A stretch of 64,000 nucleotides of DNA from Azadirachta indica. Taxonomy: Eukaryota > Streptophyta > Magnoliopsida > Sapindales > Meliaceae. The stretch lies in the NCBI GenBank assembly GCA_022749755.1, contig CM040448.1, positions 7,934,481-7,998,480 of the forward strand. Reading direction: 5' to 3'. The notes beneath the pieces were generated by a model. It ran no database searches. It saw nothing but the letters and a program-made list of their open reading frames with translations, and was not told the origin of the DNA. The translations under genes and the position numbers were made by a program. Positions 1 through 12,342 of the stretch are shown one piece after another (position 1 is the first letter of the stretch; every line of letters starts with the position of its first letter).

Positions 1-61
1 AGGCGTACTAACTGTTTGACACGATTCAAACACGATCCATAAACCCGAATTGCCACCCCTA
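1..61. mobile_element. terminal end of an hAT-type element, cut by the window edge
   Basis: Read on the minus strand the end is TAGGGGTGGCAATTCGGG followed by a run resembling the ends of plant hAT non-autonomous elements. A related end occurs at 58010-58502, where both termini and the target duplication are visible. The left part of this element lies outside the window, so its length and orientation cannot be determined. Confidence 0.45.
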
Positions 62-183
62 GTAAAAGGTAACAATAATGAAGCATTTATAATAAAATTA
101 TATTATTTTTATAGTGTTTATGAAATTATTTTAGTCATTAAATGTTTTTTCAATGGTTAATTAGATAGAAATACTATAGCAAG

Positions 184-1741
184 TATGGATGTTTAGTATA
201 AATCCAATCTGATCAATTCGCGCCCTCAATTTGATTCGATTTGATTTGCTTTTTAATAGATACAATAGATCAGAGTTACATTAAAAATTTAAAATCTACT
301 CAAAGTAGATTAGATATTTTGATCCAATATGCTAAAAATAATATCATAATATTATAAATAAAAATTATTTTATAACATATGAAATTATAAAATATTTACC
401 AAAAAGTTAATAATTTATTAATCTCAATAATCTTTAATAAATCTATAGGCCTTATCTAGTTATTAGTATTAAAAAACTAAAATAAGACAAAAAAAAAAAA
501 AGGAAAGTGTATCTAAATCCGTAATCCTTCTACTGCCACCTCCACTACTCTTATCTTTCATCTACTATCAAATGATTATATTTGTGTTGTGGTATGTAAT
601 ATGCTCGTGGCTCAAAGAAAGAAATATCTAATTTATTTAATTGTATATGAATTTTTAAAATAAATTATTAAATTAAAATGATTATTTCAAAAAATACGTA
701 TAATTAATAAAATTTACTGTTAAATTTTCACATTGTAAAAATTTTAAACAAATAAATTTTTTTATTATTAATTAAAAAATTAACAGTAAATTTAATAATA
801 TTTTTAATTTTTTAAATAAACCATATAATTTACATAGTTTATTTAAAAAAAATTATGTATAATTAATATCATAAATATAATTAATAGTAAATTTGAAAGC
901 AAAAATAATTAAAAATCAAAATATTATTATAGCATCCAAATTTAAATGTTAAAATAAAATTATATTGATTATTACAAAATAAAAATAAGGATAATATGAT
1001 CATATTATATTTTTTAATATTTAAGGGGTAAAGTGATTAATTTATATTAAAAATAATCGTTTCGGGGATATCACTAAAGTTATAGAGTATCTTCACATTT
1101 TTTTAAAAGTCAGAAGTATCTAGCATATGCTGTAAACCTAAGGGATATATCACGTTTCCTAAAAGTTGGGGTAAAATATAATATCTTTATATAAAAATAT
1201 GTAGCGCGCACACACACATATATATATACACACACATTCAACTAAACTTTTTTCCTTCAATTTTTCTTTTTCTTCTTCTGAATTAAATCTTTTAATTTGT
1301 TTTTTAAACAATAAATATTTTTTATTTACAATATACTTATTTTTTTGTTAAATTTTTTTTTATAACAATATTGTGTGATAAGTTTTAATTATGTATTCTT
1401 ATAAACTTACTGTGATTATTTTTATCATTTTTTTTAATTTTTTATGTAACCTTAAAAAGCACAATTTTTTTAATTAAAAAAAATACTATTACAATTATTT
1501 ATATATTTATTTTTTGTTATTTATTTTTAATGAGTAATTTGTTTAGAAATTTATATAAATTACATATTATTTTTTCGATATCTTTGTTAATGAAGTATAA
1601 TCAATATTAAAATTAAATGTTTTTAATTTATTTAAATCAGATTAAATCGAATTTAGATCAGATTCCATCATACAATGGATCGGATTAGATCAAATATGGA
1701 TTTAATCAAATTCGTCCAATCTAATCAGCTAAATACCTCTA
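184..1741 (+). mobile_element. internally deleted hAT element (same family as the one at 17874-26617)
   Basis: The ends are TATGGATGTTTAGTA on the left and, read on the minus strand, TAGAGGTATTTAGCT on the right. The flanking 8-mers ATAGCAAG (176-183) and ATAGCAGA (1742-1749) match in 6 of 8 positions, as expected for an old hAT target duplication. Inside, 594-645 matches 18788-18843 of the larger hAT, the remnant of its BED zinc-finger coding region (shared run GTGGCTCAAAGAAAG, with one mismatch before it). Subterminal sequence at 370-545 and 1620-1735 also matches the larger element. Most of the transposase is missing, so this copy is non-autonomous. Confidence 0.7.
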
Positions 1742-2206
1742 ATAGCAGATAAAGTTTTATAAATTTTTGCAAACTTTCTTGAACCTATGATTTTCACAAA
1801 CCTTAAAAGAGTCATATAAAAATATCTCTAATTTTTCTAAATAATAGTTATTGTATAAAAGTATAATATATACTTTAATAAGTACTTGTAAAACCACTAA
1901 AATTAATTAATTTAACAAAACAAATCTTATATTTTCGATGATATTAACAGGTGACTTCACATAAATTATTCTCAGCAAATGCGTACTCTGAATTTTGAAG
2001 ACATAATGCGGATCAGTTCATTTATTCAATCACAAGATTGGGCTTAGTTTCAATTTGTACAAAATGTTGCCGGCCCAGTAAGCCCATTCTTATTCGTTGC
2101 CAACTCATCAATGAGGTAAAAATCTATTTTACAATTGGTCATGCTTTAGTTTTACATAAGTTTGTATAAAAGGATTATACAAAAGCTACAGTTTTTAAAA
2201 TAATAA

Positions 2207-4821
2207 TTATAATAATAATAAATCCTCATTTGATTTGATCTTAATTTGCCTTTGACTCATGGGCTGCTTGTGCTGGATGATACGTACTCTCAAGTATTTT
2301 TCTGTTTCCTGTTTAAAACAGAATAATAATAAAATTAGAAATAAATACATCTTAGCCGTAGATATGTGGGAGGGGTTTTTTAGATATTAAAGGTTGAAAA
2401 GATAAAAATAAAATTGCGCCGATCTTTTTTATGTATAAATATATTATTTTGAGATTTTTCTGAAAAGGATCACGTTTTACTCTCAAAATTATATTTTTGA
2501 AAAATAATAAGTTCGAGTAAATTGATTAAAAAAAGAAAAGAGTATAGCAACTTTACATGGGTAACTCACTGTTAATGGAGGAACGGAGGCTAAAATCGTG
2601 TCCAATTCCTCTAGACATTCTTCTTCAAGTTCCACCGTGCTTATAAGCTCCGTAAGCATATATAAAATTCTCTCTGCCTGAATTTATTATAATTATAATT
2701 AAAATAATTAAAGAAAATTACACGATTTTCATTATTAATTTTTTAACATATAATTAATTATATATACTTGACAATCAACGAATATAATAGCATATGGGAC
2801 TATGCCCCCTTTTTTTCCCTAAAAATCGTAGTTTGAAAAATTATTATATTTATTTTGTATTTATTTTAACTCATTTAACTTATTTTTTTATTACGAATTA
2901 TGTCATAATTTTTTTTTGGGTTTGAAAAAAATATACATACTAGTTCAAAGTTAAGGTTATATTTGTTTTTGAAACATTGGTTACTGTTACTCCTCATGCT
3001 TATGTTTTTGTTATGAGCTACGTCGTACTTTTTGTTAGCAAAACAATGTACATCATAATTCAAAAAACTATTATATTCGTTTTGTACCCATGATTGATAG
3101 CTCGTTAAACTTATGTTTTCGGTACAAACTAATTTAAATTTATATAAAAAAAAATTAATGACTCTCAATTCATAAAATATATATTTTGCAATATTAAAAA
3201 AAGAAAAAAAAAGAAAAAAGGGAAGATGACCTGTGGGAGAAATTTAAAGATTGTTGCTTCTATATCGTTCATCACTCTCGTGGCCATGCTCATGGCTTCG
3301 TAGATTGCCTTCACGTCTGCCTATAAATTAAGTAATGAAAATTTAAATAAAAATTTAATTTTATATATAATTTAAATTAAAAGAATAAAAAGGGTAATAT
3401 TACATACCTTAATATAATCATCTTCAAAAGGTAGTTTAATAGAGATTGCTGATAATTTTCTTACAACTCTGCCAACAGCTTCACAATTTTTACCTTCCAA
3501 TTTTGCCCATTCGTTGAGTAGACGAGTTTGGGGATTAAGAATTTGACATAGCTTGATTTCATGTTTAAGCTTTTCCACCTCAATTTGCTTTTCCATAATG
3601 AGATTTCTCATTTTCAATACTCTAAGCCACACGCTAAATGTTTTAGCCTGAAAATTAAATATAATTTTCCTTAATTAAAGATAAAATTTATAATTTTGAT
3701 ATAGCTAATTACTGGTATTAATTTTCATTCTCAAAATGTAAAATATGTGTTAACAAAATACGAAAACTCGAAATCTAAACAAGTTCATGACTAATTAAGT
3801 ATGAAATCCTCTTGGGTTGCTCAGCTCAGAAACAATTAGTTTAAAATTTTTAAAAATTATTTATAAATTAAAAAATATTTTCGTTAGTTGTCTAATATTT
3901 TTTAGTAATTTAATTAACAAAAAATAAAAAAATAAAAACTCAAATGAGTTGATGTGTTATACTGAAATCGATCAATTAAAAATTTGGCAGCGCATGGGCC
4001 TAAAATTTTTTGAAGAGAAATAACATTACACTGTTTAAACATCTAATTAATTCTTAAAACTTTGTTATATTTTAACGCATATTCCATTATTAATTTTGTC
4101 AATTAAAGATAAAATTTATTAAAATTATATATACCTCTGCAGCATTCTTTAAAGACGCCATAGAAGCCTCGGCTCTAGCATTTGCGAATCTGTACTGTAG
4201 AAATCTATTATGCATAATTCGAAACTTGTGATACTCCTCTCCTTGAACTGGTGATACCTTCTTCTTCGGCCTAAAATATTTCAAAACCCCGCTTACACCG
4301 CCGCCGCTAGACTTCACCTTCCGAGCTTGTGACTCCGATGGCGCTAAATACGGCAAAGAATGTCCCGGCGACAACGCCCACGCAGAGGGAGAACTCGTAA
4401 CTGATTTGGTCTTCTTTGCTGCATCCCGTCGTAAAAACCCAACAAAACCGTCCTTATTAATATCTTCTTTAGACTTTTTCGAATTGACGATGCTTGAAGG
4501 ATTTACGTTCTCTTCATCACAGAAGTTTCTTGACGATCTTGTGGTTGATTTCCAACGGTTGGTATTGAAATATCTTTGGTTAGAAATTGTTGAGATGCTT
4601 GAAGGATTTACGTTCTCTTCATCACTGAAGCTTCTTGACGATCTCGTGGTTGATTTGGACCGGTTGGTATTGAACCTTCGGCTAGAAATTGTTGAGGAGT
4701 TTTTGCAGGGGTGAGTTTCGGACGTACTGCTTCCGCTTCTGCTGCGTAGTAAGCGGGGCGAAGGCGGCGTCAACGTCGGTTGCTGGCGGCCACCGCGTGT
4801 GTAAGCGCCAGTGCTCTCCAT
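2207..4821 (-). CDS. QWRF-motif (DUF566) microtubule-associated protein, five exons, 408 aa
   Basis: The family includes AUGMIN SUBUNIT 8, EDE1 and the QWRF proteins, which bind microtubules. Exons on the minus strand are 4821-4135, 3647-3408, 3320-3231, 2677-2570 and 2308-2207. All introns are GT-AG and phase 0, which joins 229+80+30+36+33 codons. Exon 1 has a Ser/Arg-rich basic N-terminus, a tandem repeat ending DEENVNPSS twice, the conserved SAWALSPG block, and then LQYRFANARAEA, so the signature tetrapeptide is QYRF, not QWRF. Exon 2 carries VWLRVLKMRN and LNEWAKLEGKN. Exons 3 and 4 carry the helical AMSMATRVMNDIEATI and ELISTVELEEECLEEL segments. Exon 5 (ETEKYLRVRIIQ) fits the family's C-terminus. 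The short length resembles QWRF7-type members more than AUG8. The first exon and domain call are firm; the last exon is a little less certain. Confidence 0.85.
2841..3175. repeat. degenerate tandem repeat (~112-115 bp period) inside a QWRF-gene intron
   Basis: About 2.7 diverged units begin near 2841, 2956 and 3068. Each starts with a TTATATTYRTTTTG-like run and contains a TTAAACTTATG or GCTTATG block and a TACATMMTA block. An open frame runs through it on the minus strand, but it lies wholly within the third intron (2678-3230) and shows no protein-family resemblance. Confidence 0.5.
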
Positions 4822-7800
4822 TTTGTTCTTTTGATTAATTGTCCGGTGAAATTTTGAGGTTCATGCAATAGGGTTTATAAAACGTTCAGGGTTTTTGACG
4901 AATAAATGAATAAAATTATGAAGATGTTGAGAGCACGTTGAGCTGAACTTAATCATACAGTTTCTTAATTTCTAGGCCTTCTTCACGTCAAGGCTTCCAC
5001 GTACGAACAAAGGAATTTGTTGAAGTCAATTGTGTGATCTGATTAAGGAATTAATTATATTTTAATAGGAAGAAAAACGAAAACAAGAAGAATATTATCT
5101 ATTATCTATGAAAACAGAAAAATGTTTAATTAATATGTGGACCCTCATTAATTAATTAATTTATTATATATATGACAGAAAAATATTCCTCTTACGTGAA
5201 GTACATGCATTGCACCAATAGTTTTGGGATGAATTTCGGACATTAATTAATTTCTGCAGAGAAAAAGACAAATACATATTGATTTTAGCCCCAATTTGCC
5301 TAAAATTTGGCATCTATATATATATATATATATATATTGTAACGGACAACGTACGTCATTTGTCAAGAAATGAAAATTAATTTAAATAAGAAAATTGACA
5401 GATATAATTCGAGTTTAAAGTAAGACAAATACCCCTTAAAATTTGAAAATTAATAGATATTGCTGGAGTTCGAGTGAATATACACATATTTTTTTTTGAT
5501 AATTAACTTTTGGTTAGTTAAAATTTTCGATTTTAAGTGAAATAACTATTTTACTTTTAAAAATTTAAACATCTTTTAAAATGGCCAAATTCATTTTATT
5601 AATAATATATAACGCTGTTTGCATAAAGATAACGTAGCTATCGAATATCCTTTATAAAATTAAAAAAAATTAATACTTTAATCATTGAAAAGTATCTTGA
5701 AACTAAAAGACTCATTTTACACAAATGACATAATTTTAGCACTTCTCATATTATTATTTGAAAAATCAAACCTAAAGTTCATGTAAGCAAACTTTATTTA
5801 TGAAATTTTATGCTGAGGATTTGAAGACGAAGCAAACAAAAGAAAAATCATAAATATTATAAAATAATTTTTTTTTTAGTTTCAAAATGCTTTTTAATGG
5901 TTAGGGTATTAATTTTTTTAATTTTATAAATGGTATTATTGTCATTGCATCTTCTATATGTAAATTTAGTTACATATCATTAGTAAGATGCATTTGGTCA
6001 GTTTAGAAGTTTTTAAAATTACAAAGCACAACTAGTATATATCTTTTCAGTAAACTCCATAGGGTTCTAGTTAATTTTTCATTTAAATTAATAGATTGTA
6101 TTATTATTAACAATTCTTAATTGAGTTCTCTTAATCCAAGTCCAAAATCTTAGCTATATAATTTTATACATTATTTGTAAACTATTAGTTTTAGTGTTTT
6201 TAGTAATTGAGATTATATTTCACAAGTGTATTAATAATTGTGCAATAATTATATATGTCAGATTTAATATAAACAATTGAAAGTATGTAAATATTTATAA
6301 GTAGTATAAAAAATTATATAAAGTTAAAGATCGTTGTTCTCTCATATGTGCATGTATGTATATCACATAATGTACGTTGTCTTAATTAATATGTGGAATA
6401 AAAAAGTCAAATTTTTTTATAATTAGATTCTTATACTATCACATCAAATTTTGCTAGTTGAACTAAAAAACACCCATAATCCTAAAGTATTTTCAAATAT
6501 AAGGAAAAAAATTAATTTTCTTTAACTTAGGGGCTATTTGCTCTTAATATTGAATTATTTGAGTTTATTTTATTTTAATTAATCAAATATATGATAAATC
6601 AAAATTTTTATTTTTTGAATGAATCTAAATTTTTTTATTAAGTTTATTATATATATTTTTTATAAATATATTTTAAACCAAAAAATACATTTGGATTCTT
6701 ATATTCAAATCTATCCAGAATTTAAATTGATTCAAAATTCAGTTAAAAAAAAAAAAAGAACCTAGCTTACTCTTTTGGTTGAGCCATTTTGGAGATGAAC
6801 TGCAATATTTGTTAATATATAACAACTATTGATGCATAAAATTGTAGATATCTAGGCATAAATATAGGATATTAATTAATAAACATTATCTGTAGTCTTG
6901 ATTATACAAATCACTAATAATGTTTGGCAAGAAATCTCATAAATTAAAATCATAAATATAAGATTGAGAATAGTGCAACTGAAACATCTATATATGCTAA
7001 GTGTACTGTCTTTGCTAAGAAGTCTTTGGATTATTAGGTAAGAGGGGTGTCTGCTTGTTTGGCTTTAGTACTCCATTTGATAACTTAATTACACCAATTA
7101 GGGTTTATAAAGATGTATATATTATATTATACATAGATAATTATGGAGTATAGAAGCAATTTAAAAGCAATAATTAATTAATGTTTTTAATTTTTTTAGT
7201 ATCATATTAAATTGTAACAGGACTTGTAAATATGTAAATATTGGTTGTTTTATTTGTAATTAAATTCATTTGACCAGATTTATTAATTAAGCTTATTGTT
7301 TATTATTTTTTACATATTCATAGACCAATAGTTCCACCTTATCACACGCACAAACACAAATTGAAAGAGTAAAAAATTTCTTTTATGATGTATTATAAGC
7401 AAAAGTAAAAATTTCTTATTTTCTTATGATGTACACTAACTTAAATATTAAACATACACAAATATAAATAACTAATAATTTAATTTTTTAATATCTTAAA
7501 ATTATGATATGTGAAAATTAAATCCTAAAAATCAATTTAACTGGTATGTATTATTTGAATTTGGTTCAATATCGTAAATAAATAATACTTATTAAAATAT
7601 ATGCTTATTAGAAAACAAAATTTCATTGTTTGCCTTTAGTGCACAAATCTCGGTTTGGTTCGGTTTTGTATTAAATAAAACAACGAACCAACAATTTAAT
7701 TTTCTTAAGACATAATTGAACCGAACTCATAAAAGAAAATGTTGCAGACTTTGTGAGGTTTTCCAAAAAGAATTGATAGATATGTGATTGTAACATAATT

Positions 7801-9701
7801 ATTTAATATAATTTATTGACAAATAATATTATATTTTAATTGTATGAAAACTTACCATAATTTTTATAAATTATCGACTGACCTTTTGTTATTACTATTA
7901 ACTTAAATCTAAATTTTGATGATAACATACTAAATTTTGATAATAAAAACTTAGCATCTAAAAAAAATCAAAATAATTGGTTGGATTTGATTTTTATTTG
8001 GGTTCAAGTAAAAAAAAAGTTTTTTAATCATTTAAATACTTAGTTACATAGTTTTTTTTTTATTTAAAGTTTGAATATTGTTAAAATTTGAGTTTAATTA
8101 AAATTTAAATCTAATTGATATAATTGGTTTTGTTACTTTAAATGTCAATTATAAATATTAAGTTATTTGTTTTTTATAAAAACAAAAAACATTTAACGTT
8201 GACATATATATTCTAAAAAATTTAAAACTAATATGTTAAATTGTTAAAATATATAAATAATAAATAATAAATTAAAGATACTATTGAAAAATAAAATATT
8301 TAATTTAATTCAAACATTTAGTTATATTCAAATTTAAATCAAAATTTTTAATTTAATTTTTTACATATTTTTAACAAGTTTTTAAATATAGGTTAAAAAA
8401 CAAAATCTTTTAAATATATGAAAAATTTTATTTAAATTTCAAATAAAAAAAAAAACAGGACATTAGAATAATTATGAAAATATAAATATTTAATATATAT
8501 TGAACTTATAAATAACCAATATATATATATGGTGAGAAATTTTAAAATTAAATAATTTTATGACGTTTAGTTTGATTTTCACTTTTAATTATTTAAACTG
8601 AAAACTAAATGAAAACTACTAGTTTTACATTTAATAAACTAAAAATCTAACCAAAAAACAAGTAAAATCAAAATCTATTTGATTCATTTTACTTATTTTT
8701 TATAATCGTAGAAAGTAAATGTTTGGTGTTTTAGATGAGATTTCTCACTTCTATTAAAACTTTTGTGACACAATTTTTCAGGTTAAATGATAGGAAAAAC
8801 ATACGTAGGGATATTCCTTACGATGACAACAAATTGCCCCTCAACTCGGTCCTAAAATTATGAGGTAAATCTTTGAATCAAAAGTTCATGTATCCTAAAA
8901 TATGTATAAGCCAAAATCAATTTTGACCAAAAATTTTAATTCATTGTTAATTTATCAAAGTAAATAATCAATCAAAAGTTAACTAATATCATAATTTTTT
9001 CCTAATTTTGTTGCATATTTGCCTGAGAGAGGAACCAAATCCCATAGAAAATGTTATATATGTTAGAGAAAATAAATAGGAAATTTACGGCTTGTTTGAC
9101 TTCTTCATCAACTGTAGTACTAACTATTTGTTAATGGGACAAAATAAAAGCTAATCTTGTATGTATATCCCAACAAAAACAGAAGGTTTTAATGCATACA
9201 TACTTCTCTCTAGAAAATTTATTTGTTCATGAGATACAGTAGGGCAATCTGTTAGCTTAAACAACTAGCTAGTTGTATACAGAAGCCAAACGAGGGTAGC
9301 TTTCATCTTCAATGTAACTTAATTATTTGCATGAAACTCCTATTAACCATAATTATAATATTTAAAATCCAATTTAATGGGCATCAATTCTGTAATCTCC
9401 ATTTATAGGTGCAACATATTAATTTATTTGCATTAGTATTGAAGATTCTAGCTATTTGTTGACCAACTATAGAAAGCGAAAGCACACCCTTTAGTACTAG
9501 AAGACAATAAAGATTTTCAGAGTCATGAAATTCGCCCATCCATTACCAAAAGAATAATAATGGCACTAAAATCATGAAACAAGTTTAAACTGTGTATCCA
9601 ACATTGATCATACACTTGAGATCTTCAGAGTTTAAGCTGTGTATCAAACTTCCCACAAGCATAAACACAACGACAACTGTAGTTCTAAGTAATTTTGAAA
9701 A
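4822..9701. other. AT-rich intergenic region between the QWRF and ZAT genes
   Basis: It contains the putative promoter and 5' leader of the QWRF gene just above 4821, a (TA)n microsatellite at 5315-5336, and very AT-rich sequence with no open frame I can support. Segments near 6530-6770, 7640-7740 and 8560-8760 look like decayed MITEs, but I could not match two clear ends. Roughly 9500-9701 is likely the 3' UTR of the ZAT gene. Confidence 0.5.
5315..5336. repeat. (TA)n microsatellite
   Basis: An uninterrupted TA dinucleotide run in the QWRF upstream region. Other TA runs are at 16279-16299 and 39918-39943. Confidence 0.9.
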
Positions 9702-10682
9702 CTAAACTTGACTTACTTCACTATCATCCTCAGGAGGGGCTGGTAAATTTAGATCTATCAAAGTTTTACCAGAATTGGGAGAAGTTTTAGTAGCAGGTAA
9801 GTAGGAGAAATGAATTTTCTTGTGCCCACCAAGGGCTTGCCCAGAATCAAACACTTTATCACAAAATGGGCACTCAAAGATTCTTTGCTCCAAAACAATA
9901 ACATCAGTACCAGCACTGTTACTACTACCTTCTTGTTGTATTTTCATCTTCTTGTGACTTGCTTTGTGTCCTCCTAGTGCTTGATAAGATGGAAATCGTT
10001 TCTTGCAAGTTTTACACTTGTACTTGTTGTTGCTTCCAGTTAAGGTACTACAACCACTATTAACCATAAATGAGACGTCTTCTTCCTCCTGCTCGTCCTG
10101 CTTCTCCTTCTCCTTCTCCTTCTCCGCCTCGCCCTCATCTTCTACATAGTCATCCACCACCACCTCCTTGCTTACTTCTTTTTCTTTTACTGGCTCATTT
10201 TCAGGCCATTTTTCCCTTGCAAGCATCACAAGAAACATAGCAACTTCTTCGTCAGTGAAAATATTTTCAGTAACTGAACTTACAGATTCCGGCTCAGTCG
10301 GACGCGGGGCTGCTGCTGCTGCAACTACACTGGCGATAGTTCTTCGACGCCTTTTGGATCTTCTCTTCGTTGGATTCTTCAATGACTCAGCCTCACTTTC
10401 TCCATCATCAGAAACAAGATCAAGAAATTCACGGTTAATGGATCGATAAGATTGCATGTTACTGAGTGAAGAAGAAGAAGATGTAGGTTTGGTAGAGGGA
10501 ATAGGAGATGGGTCATTAGATTTTGGAGAAATCGGAAGTTTCGCCAAATGAGATCTCATGTGACCTCCCATGGCTTTTCCATTAGCAAAACGTCTGTTAC
10601 AGATCTTGCAAACCCTTTTGTTATCCATTGATGGATTTGATAAAACACAACACAATCTATGTTCTGTTTCTGGTTTCTGCAA
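9702..10682 (-). CDS. C2H2 zinc-finger transcriptional repressor, ZAT1/4/9-like (three fingers, EAR motif)
   Basis: This is an intronless 326-aa nuclear DNA-binding protein. Finger 1 (about residue 25) is CKICNRRF...GKAMGGHMRSH. Finger 2 (about 223) is CKTCKKRF...YQALGGHKASH. Finger 3 (about 271) is CPFCDKVF...GQALGGHKKIH. All carry the plant QALGGH-type core, with the first altered to KAMGGH. A basic cluster KRRSKRRRR near 106 is a likely nuclear signal. A highly acidic EKEKEKEKQDEQEEE stretch lies between fingers 1 and 2. The C-terminal LIDLNLPAP (about 308-316) is a DLNxxP EAR repression motif. The layout of one N-terminal finger, a long spacer, a finger pair and a C-terminal EAR is that of ZAT1/ZAT4/ZAT9, whose members recruit TOPLESS-type co-repressors. 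An internal Met at 10628 (MDNKRVCKIC) is a better match to the usual family start, so the first 18 residues may be untranslated. Confidence 0.9.
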   Translation of the reverse strand: MQKPETEHRLCCVLSNPSMDNKRVCKICNRRFANGKAMGGHMRSHLAKLPISPKSNDPSPIPSTKPTSSSSSLSNMQSYRSINREFLDLVSDDGESEAESLKNPTKRRSKRRRRTIASVVAAAAAPRPTEPESVSSVTENIFTDEEVAMFLVMLAREKWPENEPVKEKEVSKEVVVDDYVEDEGEAEKEKEKEKQDEQEEEDVSFMVNSGCSTLTGSNNKYKCKTCKKRFPSYQALGGHKASHKKMKIQQEGSSNSAGTDVIVLEQRIFECPFCDKVFDSGQALGGHKKIHFSYLPATKTSPNSGKTLIDLNLPAPPEDDSEVSQV

Positions 10683-12138
10683 TCAATTTATAGACAGACA
10701 CCAAGTACAGAATGGGAACTTTAACGAGTAGGTGACAAGCATTCCTTCACTAGAGGCACAAAACCAGAAGGTCCAGAGTGAATATAATCCTTACCAAAAT
10801 TAAAAATTAAATAAACAAATAAAATGTCTTGACAAGAGCGAGTGTGACAAATGGAGAGCATGTACATTGCGCACGAATTGCAAACTGGATTCTGGGCCAT
10901 TCGATTGGTTTTCTTAATCAAAGTCAAATTCTGATCATCGTACAGTAAGTGAATTTCATAATTGATGGTGCAAATTGAACCGTCTGATCAAGGTTTTAGT
11001 ATCCAAAAACAAAAGATACTATTGTAGGTGATCTCTACCCAAAATGTGAAATATATAAGAAAGTGGTACAAGATGTCAAAATAATTTATTTGGAAAAAAC
11101 ATTAAAAAAAATCTCTAAAATATTTAGGCTGTGTGTTATTACTCTCCCCTATTTTAGATTTGTTAGAATTATTAATTAAAGGAGTAGAAAAAATGCGTAT
11201 TAGTTTGTCATATGTTGATTGATGAGTGCCTATTTTTAAAAATTAAAAAGTGAGAACGAAGTAGCACAACATATAAATATTTTAAATTTCTTTTTTGAAA
11301 CAAATCTTATGAAACAAAAGCAAAATTTAAGTTTCCAAATTTATCTTCAAGTCAATTATAGCTTTCTAACAGATATGATCTAATGGATCGTCAGTAATTT
11401 ATTTTACATTTTTAGGATTTGTAATAGGGAGACACTATAATTGCTTGAGCGGATTGACGCTTAAATTCTTATTTACGTGTCAGTTCAAACAATTTATACA
11501 GATTGTTTAGTGTTATTAAATGTTATAATTTGTATAATAACATTAATTAATGTTATTTGGTATCGCTTCTCTACCAACCAAAAGTGTTTTTTATAATATT
11601 AAATTTTTTTTTTTTAAATTTGTGTTATTTGATTGACGTTAGAAAAGAATTTATAGTAAATTAACAAAGTCATTTTACTTTTACTAGAACATACTCCAAG
11701 TTTTTATCCTTTTAGGAGTAGAAATTTTTGAGTTTGTTTTGAAAATAAAATTGTATGAAGTGTTTGTATTTTATTTTAAATATTCTACTTCGTTTCTTTC
11801 ATAGTATAACTTTAACAAATTTATTTATTAAAATAATTATATATATTTTTTTATTAAGATATTCATCACTACCAAACAAACAAGTAATGAATCTTCTTTA
11901 TTAATGGTTCTATTTATGAAAAATCTACTTAAAAAATTATATAACATTCCCTTGGTTCAATACATAAGATTTTTTTAACATAATTTATAAATTTTTAAGG
12001 TTTAAGTTTTCGTCTTTTTTCTTTTGAAAAAACAAAAAAAAGAAGGGTGAACAAAGATCAAATCATTTTAAATCTCCCTTATCTTCCCGAGGTGATGTTT
12101 CGAAACCGGATGACCACATGACAACTTTTGAAGCATAC
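10683..12138. other. upstream region of the ZAT gene and intergenic DNA
   Basis: The first few hundred bases should hold the ZAT promoter and 5' leader. A 68-codon minus-strand frame at 10721-10927 has no family features and is not called. The remainder is AT-rich with no supported gene. Confidence 0.45.
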
Positions 12139-12188
12139 ATAGACTAAACCACTCTCCCTTACCTTTAGGGCAGAGTGGTTTAGTCTAT
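12139..12188. repeat. perfect 17-bp inverted repeat, short-loop hairpin
   Basis: The arms ATAGACTAAACCACTCT (12139-12155) and its exact reverse complement (12172-12188) flank a 16-nt spacer, which can itself pair CCCT with AGGG. It could be a decayed miniature element or a hairpin transcript; the sequence alone does not tell which. Confidence 0.75.
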
Positions 12189-12342
12189 ATTTTTGTATTA
12201 CATATAAAAATAAAAATTCAATTGATTTTACAAATAAAATGTCCTTCCCTATTTTGCAACGACTTGTGAAACATATTTTGTAATATATTAAATGTTTTGT
12301 GTCATACAAAAATTAATGTAGTTGATTAATTCAGTTTTCATG

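Noticed and set aside
2875..3168. Minus-strand 97-codon frame between QWRF exons
   Set aside because: Lies wholly in an intron with good splice sites and reflects a tandem repeat; no domain.
4406..4714. Plus-strand 102-codon frame across the QWRF first exon
   Set aside because: Antisense shadow of the Ser/Thr/Arg-rich QWRF exon 1; no family features of its own.
6530..8760. Possible MITEs with GGGGCTATTTG- or TTTGG-like ends
   Set aside because: I could not match both ends or find target duplications.
10168..10449. Plus-strand frame opposite the ZAT gene
   Set aside because: Antisense shadow of the ZAT coding region.
10721..10927. Minus-strand 68-codon frame just upstream of the ZAT gene
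   Set aside because: Within the promoter or leader region, no recognisable features; could at most be an upstream frame.
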